From positions 1,324 to 31,865 of the forward strand of contig CAJTRI010000011.1 of NCBI GenBank assembly GCA_910578615.1: a stretch of DNA of 30,542 nucleotides. The letters run 5' to 3'. The notes beneath the pieces were generated by a model. It was not told where the DNA came from. It saw nothing but the letters and a program-made list of their open reading frames with translations, and did no database searches. The translations under genes and the position numbers were made by a program. Below are positions 24,632 through 30,542 of the stretch, piece after piece. Source of the DNA: an uncultured Duncaniella sp. (GTDB taxonomy: Bacteria; Bacteroidota; Bacteroidia; Bacteroidales; Muribaculaceae). Positions within the stretch are counted from its first letter, which is position 1, and each line of letters begins with the position of its first letter.

Positions 24632-24829
24632 ATGAAAGCATTAAACATTGTGCTCGCAGTTTTAGGAGGTGCCGTAGCCGGCGCCGCAGTAGGTCTTCTC
24701 CTCGCTCCCGAGAAAGGTGAGGATACCCGCAACAACATCATGAAATATCTTGAAAGCAAGGGCATCAAGCTCACCAAGAGCAAGCTTGAAGAACTGGCCG
24801 ATGAAATAGCTGACGAGATCCGCAAATAA
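24632..24829 (+). CDS. YtxH-domain small membrane protein
   Basis: This 65-residue protein has one N-terminal Gly/Ala-rich membrane helix (VLAVLGGAVAGAAVGLLLAP) followed directly by EKGEDTRN, the YtxH-family junction, and an amphipathic charged tail ending ADEIRK. YtxH proteins are found widely in general stress regulons, but no biochemical role is established. It is followed 59 nt later by a paralogue of identical length. Translation probably begins at the ATG at 24632; no strong ribosome-binding site is visible, which is normal for Bacteroidota. Confidence 0.85.
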   Translation: MKALNIVLAVLGGAVAGAAVGLLLAPEKGEDTRNNIMKYLESKGIKLTKSKLEELADEIADEIRK

Positions 24830-24888
24830 GCGCAACGCCCTATCAACGACACTGACACCATCTACAAACTAAAAAACCAAACGCGACT

Positions 24889-25086
24889 ATGTCAAATCTT
24901 TCAATACTCTACGCCTTTATCGGAGGCGCCATCGCAGGAGCGGGAGCCGCCTTGCTCTTCGCACCCGAGAAAGGAGCCGATGTCCGCGAACGTATCGCCG
25001 ACCTTCTCCGTAAGAAGGGAATCCTCTGCTCCGACAATGAAATCGACGCCCTCGTAGAGCAGCTGACCACCCAGATTGATGACTGA
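24889..25086 (+). CDS. second YtxH-domain small membrane protein
   Basis: This 65-residue paralogue of the preceding gene has the helix YAFIGGAIAGAGAALLFAP, the junction EKGADVRERIADLL, and a tail with a single Cys (KKGILCSDNEID). Helix, junction and length match the neighbour, but the tails have diverged, which suggests an old tandem duplication rather than a recent one. A strong terminator (25124-25148) follows, so the two YtxH genes may form their own transcript unit. Confidence 0.85.
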   Translation: MSNLSILYAFIGGAIAGAGAALLFAPEKGADVRERIADLLRKKGILCSDNEIDALVEQLTTQIDD

Positions 25087-25123
25087 CACTCTCTCCGCCA
25101 CGTCAATCACTCATAGCCACACG

Positions 25124-25155
25124 GGGCGCGGAGGCCTCCTCCGCGCCCTTTCTCT
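25124..25155 (+). terminator. intrinsic terminator after the YtxH pair
   Basis: GGGCGCGGAGG (25124-25134) pairs perfectly with CCTCCGCGCCC (25138-25148) over a CCT loop and is followed by TTTCTCTTT. It is the most classical terminator in the window. Confidence 0.85.
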
Positions 25156-25187
25156 TTCCCCTAATTTCGCGAACCAATTCATCTGAT

Positions 25188-25532
25188 ATGGCCGAGAATA
25201 CATCCCAACTCAACTCGCTCTGGAACGAGCTGAAAGAAACAGCCAAGTTCCACTTAGACTATGCCAAGCTTACAGCCGCAGAAAAAATCACCGTCCTGCT
25301 TGCCACAGTGGCTTTCGCCCTCGTTGCATTCGCTATGGTATCGTCGGTCATCTTCTTTGTCTCGTTAGGACTTGTCATGCTTCTCGCCAAGAGCACGGGC
25401 ATCTTCGGAGCCTCGATGATCATGGCCGGGATATATGTCGTGCTACTTGTTGCCGCATTCTTCCTGCGCCGCGTACTCCTCATAAACCCCATAGCCCGAT
25501 TCGTGTCCCACCTACTCCTCAACAATGACTGA
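25188..25532 (+). CDS. holin-superfamily-6-like (Phage_holin_3_6) membrane protein
   Basis: This 114-residue protein has a charged N-terminal amphipathic segment (LWNELKETAKFHLDYAKLTAAEKI) and two strong membrane helices (about 37-65 and 72-95), ending INPIARFVSHLLLNND. The layout fits the Phage_holin_3_6/DUF1469 group, which despite the name is mostly chromosomal and of unknown function. There are no phage genes nearby. It lies 39 nt after the terminator, and a weak TAATTTCG at 25162-25169 could be its promoter. Only 3 nt separate it from the next gene. Confidence 0.75.
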   Translation: MAENTSQLNSLWNELKETAKFHLDYAKLTAAEKITVLLATVAFALVAFAMVSSVIFFVSLGLVMLLAKSTGIFGASMIMAGIYVVLLVAAFFLRRVLLINPIARFVSHLLLNND

Positions 25533-25535
25533 CAA

Positions 25536-25826
25536 ATGACAAAGAACAAGACTCTGCCACACCATGAGCCAGACTGGAAAGGCTATACTATGGATGAATT
25601 GCGCTATATGCGTGCCTATACGGCAGCTCGCATGGAGATCAACCGCGACCGTCTCACATCTCGTGCCGCCGATGTCAAGAAACACGGATTCATGAATTCA
25701 TCCAACGGAGGCAGCTCGATAGCCGGCCGGGTACTCGGCGCAATCGGATACGTCGATATGGCCCTCATAGGCTGGCGCCTGTTCAGACGTGTCTTCAAGA
25801 CCGTAAGAATGCTACGCCGCAATTAG
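25536..25826 (+). CDS. small basic protein, uncharacterised
   Basis: This 96-residue protein has a conserved-looking start region WKGYTMDELRYMRAYTAARMEI, a Ser/Gly linker (SSNGGSSIAGRVLG), a short hydrophobic stretch and an arginine-rich end (RLFRRVFKTVRMLRRN). I do not recognise a named domain. It starts 3 nt after the holin-like gene and is likely translated with it; the basic tail could sit against the membrane or nucleic acid. Similar small genes next to YtxH and Phage_holin_3_6 genes are plausible as an envelope-stress module, but that is inference. Confidence 0.7.
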   Translation: MTKNKTLPHHEPDWKGYTMDELRYMRAYTAARMEINRDRLTSRAADVKKHGFMNSSNGGSSIAGRVLGAIGYVDMALIGWRLFRRVFKTVRMLRRN

Positions 25827-25860
25827 CATACATCACAACCATTCACAACCACCGACAACG

Positions 25861-26709
25861 ATGAACGATTATGTAGAATCCCGCCTCTCCCTCAATCCCT
25901 GTTCAGAAATACACACCGATATTCTTGCCTCCCTGCTTGCCGACGAAGGTTTCGAAAGCTTCGTCCCCGATGCAGAGGGGCTTACGGCTTATATAAAAAA
26001 GGAGCTTTTCGACCGAGAGAAAGTAGAAAACGTCATAAATGATTTCCCCCTCGAAACAGAGATAAGCCTGTCTGACACCATCGTGGAAGGGCGCGACTGG
26101 AATGCCGAATGGGAGAAAAACTATTTCCGTCCCATAGTGATAGACGACCTCTGCGTAATCCACTCCACATTCCACAAAGACGTGCCGGAATGCAGATATG
26201 ACATAGTCATAGATCCAAAGATGGCATTCGGGACAGGGCATCATGCCACGACATCACTCATCCTGCGCCGCCTTCTCTCCATGAACCTCGAAGGGAGAAA
26301 GGTCATCGACATGGGGACAGGTACAGGGATACTCGCCATTCTTGCCGACATGCGCGGGGCCGCATCCGTCGATGCAATAGAGATTGACGAGTTCGCATAC
26401 ACAAACGCCATAGAGAATCTCAGACTTAACAATACCGGAAATGTAAGACTACACCTCGGCGATGCAAGCCAACTCGTAGAAATGCGTGACATAGACCTCT
26501 TCATAGCCAATATAAACCGTAATATCATCACAGCCGACCTTCCGGCCTATACCGATACACTCTCTCCGGGAGCGACAATGCTGCTCAGCGGATTCTATGA
26601 AGAGGACATACCTGTGATTATGAAGACAGCCGAAGCTCTCGGGCTATGTTATGCCGACCACACGGTACAAGACAGGTGGACATCCCTTAGACTCACTTAC
26701 AATGGCTGA
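25861..26709 (+). CDS. prmA: ribosomal protein L11 methyltransferase
   Basis: This 282-residue protein methylates ribosomal protein L11 with S-adenosylmethionine. The N-terminal substrate-binding region ends near GRDWNAEWEKNYFRPI, the typical PrmA sequence; then come FGTGHHATT (Gly124-His128) and SAM motif I DMGTGTGILAIL (from Asp150), followed by DLFIANINRNII (the NPPY-like motif in PrmA form). It lies 34 nt downstream of the small basic gene with no promoter seen between. Its 3' end overlaps the convergent CPBP gene by 17 nt. No terminator fits between them, but a hairpin inside the opposing gene (26810-26836) could serve. Confidence 0.93.
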   Translation: MNDYVESRLSLNPCSEIHTDILASLLADEGFESFVPDAEGLTAYIKKELFDREKVENVINDFPLETEISLSDTIVEGRDWNAEWEKNYFRPIVIDDLCVIHSTFHKDVPECRYDIVIDPKMAFGTGHHATTSLILRRLLSMNLEGRKVIDMGTGTGILAILADMRGAASVDAIEIDEFAYTNAIENLRLNNTGNVRLHLGDASQLVEMRDIDLFIANINRNIITADLPAYTDTLSPGATMLLSGFYEEDIPVIMKTAEALGLCYADHTVQDRWTSLRLTYNG

Positions 26710-27577
26710 CGTAACTGCGTCCGGCCACTATGAGCATGGCAGCGATAACAACCGAGGTAACAACGAGTGAGCCGGCCACAAGCCATACCGATCCGACACC
26801 GATATTATCGACCCCGGCCAGACCTGAGCCGGGGTCTGTCTTTCCATGCCATTCCGCAATGACAACCATGGCATTATTAAGAGCATGGATCGCAACCGGA
26901 AGCCACAGCGAACCTGACCAATAGAAAAGATATCCGAAAAACGCGCCAAGGACGAAACGAGGGAAAAATCCGAAAAACTGCATATGAAACAGACTGAAAA
27001 TAAAAGCAGTCAGCCATATCGCCACATGAGGCCCCATACGGCCGGAAGAAAAGAGCCTCTGCATGACCCCTCGGAAAAATATCTCCTCGCTGAAACCGGC
27101 AAGTAAGGCCACTATGAGCAGGCTGACCACGAGGTCGGCCACCGAAGTGCCGCCTAACAGAATGGCGACTGATTCACGAGCGTTTTCCTCTGAAACCCTC
27201 ATCCACCTCTCCAAACCGCCAAGCGCCGGAGGAAGGGACAGCCCCTCATTCCACTCAACGAGAGCATTCATGGCCGGCATGGACACAAACATGGCCAGAA
27301 CCGCGAGGATAAGCATCCCTATACCGAAACCCCGGTCTGTCCCAAGAAATCGGTCAGCCCTCTGCGTCACCAAGACAGCGGTGAGCACTGCCGGAAACAC
27401 AAATACCATAATGTCCTGCACCACGGTGGCGAGTCGTAACGAAAGTGTCGTAATCCCGCCTCGAGTAACAAAACCCATCACCATCCCGCCTATAACAAGC
27501 CCTACAAAGGTGAACAAAAGGAACTGGAAAAGACGCAAAGCGTTAGTGGCGCGCATAGGCGGTAATTGCTGGTTCAT
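26693..27577 (-). CDS. CPBP-family intramembrane metalloprotease
   Basis: This 294-residue membrane protein has about eight helices and the CPBP (Abi/CAAX protease-like) motifs: Glu164-Glu165-x-x-x-Arg169 in FSEEIFFRG, His198 in FSLFHMQFFG, and His231 with Asn234/Asn235 in HALNNAM. These form the metal site of Rce1-like proteases. Bacterial members are involved in bacteriocin self-immunity, protein maturation or unknown processing. The ATG overlaps the end of the upstream methyltransferase gene by 4 nt, so it belongs to that minus-strand group; its 3' end overlaps prmA by 17 nt. The target is unknown. Confidence 0.9.
   Translation of the reverse strand: MNQQLPPMRATNALRLFQFLLFTFVGLVIGGMVMGFVTRGGITTLSLRLATVVQDIMVFVFPAVLTAVLVTQRADRFLGTDRGFGIGMLILAVLAMFVSMPAMNALVEWNEGLSLPPALGGLERWMRVSEENARESVAILLGGTSVADLVVSLLIVALLAGFSEEIFFRGVMQRLFSSGRMGPHVAIWLTAFIFSLFHMQFFGFFPRFVLGAFFGYLFYWSGSLWLPVAIHALNNAMVVIAEWHGKTDPGSGLAGVDNIGVGSVWLVAGSLVVTSVVIAAMLIVAGRSYVSHCK
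26810..26836 (+). terminator. hairpin inside the CPBP gene, possible prmA terminator
   Basis: GACCCCGGC (26810-26818) pairs perfectly with GCCGGGGTC (26828-26836) over 9 nt, followed by TGTCTTTCC on the plus strand. It is about 100 nt past the prmA stop, inside the opposing coding sequence. Intrinsic termination is plausible but the T-tract is short. Confidence 0.4.
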
Positions 27578-28281
27578 CTGTCAAGATAAAATTCTGATGT
27601 TAATGATTTGTATTGCATTGTAAGTTGGTTGGCTGTATCGCGGATGGCTATCTTTTCCTCCTCTGTGACGTTCCCGGCCCCGTGTCCCACTTGATACAGC
27701 ACCCTGACAGGCTTCCGCCCCTCACGCGAGAATACCGTGGCACGTCTCCTCACGTCAAGACGCTCCAAGGCAAGCCGGAACTCAATCTCGTCAATTCTTG
27801 CTGCAGGCGCGATGAACGCAAGCGAGTCTGACGGCTCACGCAGCAACCTGCCGGCAAGAGAGATAAGCGTCATGACGTCAAACCCCTCGCCATGACGGGC
27901 AAGAGAACGTCCCGGTTCTGGAGAATGGAGGCTCTCGCTGAAAAACGGAGGGTTGGAAACAACAAGCAACGGAGACTGTAACGAACTGCGGTCAAAGTCA
28001 AGAACATCCCCACAACGAATCTCTACACGGTCAGCCCAAGGAGACTTCTCCACATTCCCCATAGCATCAAGACATGCGCCGCTGTCCGACTCCACACCGA
28101 TGATACAGGCTCTATCATTACGCTGTGCGAGCATCAGGGCGATAAGTCCCGATCCGCAACCGGCATCAAGGACAGAGACAGCACCATCACAACAGGCCCA
28201 AGCCCCGAGCAAAACCCCGTCTGTCCCCACCTTCATGCCACATCTGGCATCGTCTATATCAAACTGTCTGAATGAAAACAT
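27574..28281 (-). CDS. tRNA1(Val) (adenine(37)-N6)-methyltransferase, TrmN6/YfiC-like
   Basis: This 235-residue class I SAM methyltransferase begins with MFSFRQFDIDD and MKVGTDGVLLGAW, the typical opening of the TrmN6 (YfiC) group. It has SAM motif I VLDAGCGSGLIALMLAQR, an acidic residue in GVESD, and the catalytic NPPF in VVSNPPFF. E. coli TrmN6 methylates N6 of A37 in tRNA1(Val). The gene lies 5 nt after the PCMD-like gene and its end overlaps the CPBP start by 4 nt. Among NPPY-type methyltransferases a different RNA target cannot be excluded, but the N-terminal signature supports this call. Confidence 0.88.
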   Translation of the reverse strand: MFSFRQFDIDDARCGMKVGTDGVLLGAWACCDGAVSVLDAGCGSGLIALMLAQRNDRACIIGVESDSGACLDAMGNVEKSPWADRVEIRCGDVLDFDRSSLQSPLLVVSNPPFFSESLHSPEPGRSLARHGEGFDVMTLISLAGRLLREPSDSLAFIAPAARIDEIEFRLALERLDVRRRATVFSREGRKPVRVLYQVGHGAGNVTEEEKIAIRDTANQLTMQYKSLTSEFYLDR

Positions 28282-28286
28282 ATATC

Positions 28287-29237
28287 TTAGAATCCGAAGC
28301 CCACATTATCTACATAAAGCGTCAACCCGGGGGTACCCTCGTAAGGAAGGCCGTTACCGGCAGAAAACATGAGAATCACATGTGTCGGCACGGCATCCTC
28401 CCTATCCCAGCCTTCCTCTCTGATAGGCACAAGCTTACCCTTGGAATTTCTGGCATAATATGCGTTGTCTCCTCCACGAAGAGCCAGATAAGGGGCATAG
28501 CCGGGCTTTTTGGAAGCATCGCCATAGACAAGAGGAAGACGATAGGCCCTCTTCCATGCTGAGCCGGAGGTAAAAAGACGTCCCCCTGTCGCAACCCTTT
28601 TGGCATGTATATTGCCCTCTGCATCCTCCCAACGTCGCTGAAAAAATACAAATGCCACGCCTTGGTCACGTCCCGGGAGCTTCTTCTGCGCTCCGAAGCC
28701 GGTGGCTTTGATACGGTAATCCACATCGGGCATATCCACTTTGTAATCAAACACAAGAGACTTGGGGCGCTTCGTATAAGGCATACCCATATCCATCTTC
28801 CCATAAGGATTGGATGTGGAAGTGACAGGCTCCACCATATGCCCGAGAAAAAGCGAACCGGCCACCATGACATTCATATTGATGATTCCAAGAACCTTTA
28901 CCTCTTCGAGCAACGATGCGAGGCGGGCGCATCTGCCATTGCCGGGATCTTCAGCTGGAAATACAGCGCATGAACCCTTGACAATACCAGAGACTTTGGC
29001 ATAGACATTGCTTGTGCCCCATGGAGAACCGCCAAGCGAAGTATAAGCCTTGTTTCCTACAATAGTCTGTGTAGGCCCCACCTCGTAGAGAGTCTTCTCA
29101 TGGCCTCCGATTACGGCTGATTCATGAATCTCCCTCGTCACCCACTGGTTGAAGTCTCCATATCTTATAAGCTCTGTCTGTGCCCTCGCAGAAAGAACAC
29201 ACAGAATGACTGATACCGCAACAAATATATGTCTCAT
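28287..29237 (-). CDS. exported PCMD-like carbohydrate-metabolism-domain protein
   Basis: This 316-residue protein begins with a signal peptide (MRHIFVAVSVILCVLSARA, cleavage expected before Gln20). The rest resembles the PCMD group of Bacteroidota: an opening LIRYGDFNQW, a middle beta-sandwich with RPKSLVFDYKVDMPDVDYRI, and the typical ending PTHVILMFSAG with LTLYVDNVGFGF. PCMD proteins are usually secreted or surface proteins of gut Bacteroidales with no proven enzymatic role; glycan binding is suspected. It has no lipobox Cys. A promoter box at 29296-29303 precedes it, and it leads the minus-strand group with the TrmN6-like and CPBP genes. Domain naming is moderately certain; function is unknown. 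Confidence 0.75.
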   Translation of the reverse strand: MRHIFVAVSVILCVLSARAQTELIRYGDFNQWVTREIHESAVIGGHEKTLYEVGPTQTIVGNKAYTSLGGSPWGTSNVYAKVSGIVKGSCAVFPAEDPGNGRCARLASLLEEVKVLGIINMNVMVAGSLFLGHMVEPVTSTSNPYGKMDMGMPYTKRPKSLVFDYKVDMPDVDYRIKATGFGAQKKLPGRDQGVAFVFFQRRWEDAEGNIHAKRVATGGRLFTSGSAWKRAYRLPLVYGDASKKPGYAPYLALRGGDNAYYARNSKGKLVPIREEGWDREDAVPTHVILMFSAGNGLPYEGTPGLTLYVDNVGFGF

Positions 29238-29295
29238 AATAGTATATTTCTTATTACATAAAAGACGCCACCACGGCCATCTATATATTAAACTG

Positions 29296-29303
29296 CAAAA
29301 TTA
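29296..29303 (-). promoter_or_regulatory. Bacteroidota -7 promoter box for the PCMD-like gene
   Basis: On the minus strand this reads TAATTTTG followed by C, an exact TAnnTTTG match about 60 nt upstream of the ATG at 29237. The remainder of the AT-rich gap to 29610 (about 300 nt) holds the upstream region of the rubredoxin gene; I see no open reading frame, tRNA or structured RNA there and no convincing TAnnTTTG on the plus strand. Confidence 0.55.
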
Positions 29304-29610
29304 GTGAAAAAGCTTGCAACACTGTGATTTTTGACGCTGTTTTATCCATTATTCTGGAAAAACAGGCCAAGATCTCCAATAACTATAAGTGAAATACGAT
29401 GATACTCAGACTGTCAGAACTGTGCGGCATAATATCTAAAAAAATTTATTAAAAGTCAACAAATCTCCAAATATTGTTGTTCTAATACTGACTCCGGCTA
29501 TGAGAACCGGCAGTTAATAAAATAAATAACGGATATAATGACGCCGTATCAACCACGCCAAAGATATTATATTATATAAATTTAAGTCCAACTAAAAAAC
29601 AACGAACAAC

Positions 29611-29775
29611 ATGAAGAAATATGTCTGTGATGTTTGCGGTTACGAATACGATCCTGCAAACGGTGATCCCGAAAACGGCATTCCGGCCGGAACCTCATTT
29701 GAAGACCTCCCTGCCGACTGGCTTTGCCCGTTATGCGGTGTCGGCAAAGAAGATTTCAGTCCCGTCGAAGATTGA
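29611..29775 (+). CDS. rubredoxin
   Basis: This 54-residue protein (MKKYVCDVCGYEYDPANG to FSPVED) is a classic small rubredoxin. Two CxxC(G) knuckles, CDVCGY near the N-terminus and CPLCGVGK near the C-terminus, bind one iron with four cysteine sulfurs, and the middle carries the usual DPENGIPAGTSFEDLPADW. It is a cytoplasmic one-electron carrier, in anaerobes commonly feeding peroxide or superoxide reductases, or other redox enzymes. It stands alone between divergent and convergent neighbours, with an AT-rich leader and a strong terminator at 29791-29842. Electron supply to the cobalamin reactivation protein is conceivable but not supported by position. Confidence 0.96.
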   Translation: MKKYVCDVCGYEYDPANGDPENGIPAGTSFEDLPADWLCPLCGVGKEDFSPVED

Positions 29776-29790
29776 TCTGCCAAGCAAAAA

Positions 29791-29842
29791 AAATGACATT
29801 GCCGTAAGATAGACTGTCTGTCGTCTTATGGCAATGTCATTT
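29791..29842. terminator. bidirectional terminator between rubredoxin and GrpB-family genes
   Basis: A 13-bp perfect stem (AAATGACATTGCC at 29791-29803 with 29830-29842) is extended after one mismatch by TAAGA/TCTTA (29805-29809 with 29824-29828). On the plus strand it is followed by T-rich sequence; on the minus strand by eight T (plus 29786-29793). It serves both convergent genes, and the GrpB stop codon begins at its edge. Confidence 0.88.
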
Positions 29843-30409
29843 TCATTTACCTTCATAATGATTTTTTGCCAGTCGGGTTATCCTTTTGACAAACTCGGTC
29901 TTTGCCTCTGTATAACCGTCCCTATTGTTTCTAAATTCAGTGAGCAAGCCCAATTTCAACAATTCGTATTCCCGGGCTATCGCAGGATTATTTTTAAGAT
30001 ATTCCAAGAAATATATCTCGTCATTGTCTCCACTACGGCGGACATGGACATGAAACACCTTCTCAGCAAATCCATCAGGGGTATACCCTTTGTTGAGACT
30101 GATTCTTGTCTCGGATGATGACATGCATATGTAACCCGCTTCCTCCATTGTCCCGCGCACTGCCGTAAGATGATAACCGATCGGGATTTCCACAAGAATA
30201 TCTACAATAGGCTTGGCCATTATATCGGGAACCGCCGTACTGCCTATGTGGGTTATCGTGGGAGAATATCCACCCAGCAATTTGGCGATATGTTCGATTT
30301 CCGTAATAGCCCATTCTTTCCAGTGAGGCTGATGCGGTGTAAGGACTATTGGAAACAGCTCCCATAGTTCCTGCAATGTCATATCATTCAGATCTCTTTT
30401 GCGTGACAC
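29843..30409 (-). CDS. GrpB-family (UPF0157) nucleotidyltransferase-like protein
   Basis: This 188-residue protein has the GrpB signature THIGSTAVPDIMAKPIVDILVE, the nucleotidyltransferase-fold core with its acidic pair, and FHVHVRRSGDNDEIYFLEYL, both typical of the family. Enzymatic activity is not established for most members; some are fused to dephospho-CoA kinase. The longest frame starts at a GTG (30407-30409); an in-frame ATG at 30380-30382 would remove nine residues and is a real alternative. It lies just downstream of the tRNA-Ser terminator on the same strand, and no clear promoter fits in the short gap. Confidence 0.85.
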   Translation of the reverse strand: MSRKRDLNDMTLQELWELFPIVLTPHQPHWKEWAITEIEHIAKLLGGYSPTITHIGSTAVPDIMAKPIVDILVEIPIGYHLTAVRGTMEEAGYICMSSSETRISLNKGYTPDGFAEKVFHVHVRRSGDNDEIYFLEYLKNNPAIAREYELLKLGLLTEFRNNRDGYTEAKTEFVKRITRLAKNHYEGK

Positions 30410-30435
30410 GGACTATTTAAGACAGTTGTAAATAA

Positions 30436-30467
30436 AAACCGCAGAACTATTTTATAGTCTGCGGTTT
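30436..30467 (-). terminator. intrinsic terminator of the tRNA-Ser transcript
   Basis: AAACCGCAG (30436-30444) pairs with CTGCGGTTT (30459-30467) and, after one bulged A, ACTAT (30446-30450) pairs with ATAGT (30454-30458) over a TTT loop. On the minus strand the stem is followed by TTATTT, giving a T-rich tail. Confidence 0.75.
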
Positions 30468-30503
30468 GTCGCTTAAAGGCTGATTTTTTGTCGCCTTTGG
30501 TTG

Positions 30504-30542
30504 CGGAAAGAGAGGGATTCGAACCCCCGGTCCCCGTAAGGG
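30504..30542 (-). tRNA. tRNA-Ser, 3' part (5' part and anticodon outside window)
   Basis: On the minus strand the sequence runs from a long variable arm (CCC-TTAC-GGGG) into the T arm GGGGG-TTCGAAT-CCCTC and the acceptor strand TCTTTCC with discriminator G. The long variable arm makes it class II, and G73 favours serine over leucine (A73). No CCA is encoded: GCAACC follows the acceptor. The anticodon is not visible, so the isoacceptor is unknown. Confidence 0.85.

Noticed and set aside
25188..25532. Holin-like protein as a sign of a prophage.
   Set aside because: No integrase, structural or lysis genes are nearby and this family is mainly chromosomal.

Overview
The window looks like chromosomal DNA from a gut-type Bacteroidota, most likely order Bacteroidales and perhaps Muribaculaceae; the family is inferred from gene content and base composition, not shown. 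The main evidence is a set of promoters with the Bacteroidota -7 box TAnnTTTG (one complete with TTTG, a 20-nt spacer and TAACTTTG) and typical Bacteroidales gene families: a FucI/FucP/mutarotase set, homoserine acetyltransferase, a PCMD-like exported protein, a GH141-like beta-helix protein and a CPA2 antiporter with two RCK_C domains. I see no IS element, phage integration module, CRISPR array or riboswitch.

Left part (1-6033, minus strand). metX, a DMT-family exporter and a truncated LrgA/CidA gene form a tight co-directional group. A separate fucI - mutarotase - fucP operon starts from its own promoter and carries strong intercistronic hairpins. Fuculokinase and fuculose-phosphate aldolase are not in the window.

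Centre (6075-19354), the most interesting part. Two diverging transcripts start around 7840-7890. The minus-strand pair encodes an MtaA/CmuA-like URO-D methyltransferase and a stand-alone cobalamin methyltransferase reactivation protein. The plus-strand operon encodes an exported GH141-like beta-helix hydrolase, a cytoplasmic YicI-like GH31 glycosidase, a 1023-residue fusion (URO-D-like domain, MetH-type homocysteine methyltransferase domain, corrinoid-binding domain), an SGLT-like sugar symporter, a DapA/NanA-family aldolase and a second SSS symporter. Together these make a plausible and, to my knowledge, undescribed system: import and cleavage of an O-methylated glycan, corrinoid-dependent removal of the methyl group, and its transfer to homocysteine to give methionine without methyltetrahydrofolate. 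Because it sits next to the L-fucose operon, a methylated fucose or xylose (for example from rhamnogalacturonan II) is an attractive but unproven substrate.

Right-centre (19440-24488, plus strand). One promoter appears to serve a membrane-anchored coiled-coil protein, an MgtC/SapB-type membrane protein, a KefB-like cation/proton antiporter and a C-terminally anchored kinase-like protein that has lost its catalytic residues.

Right (24489-30542). Two tandem YtxH-type mini-proteins are followed by a holin-like membrane protein, a small basic protein and prmA. prmA converges with, and overlaps, a minus-strand group running from a PCMD-like exported protein through a TrmN6-like tRNA methyltransferase to a CPBP protease. 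Last come a 54-residue rubredoxin, a GrpB-family gene sharing a bidirectional terminator with it, and the 3' part of a tRNA-Ser running off the right edge.
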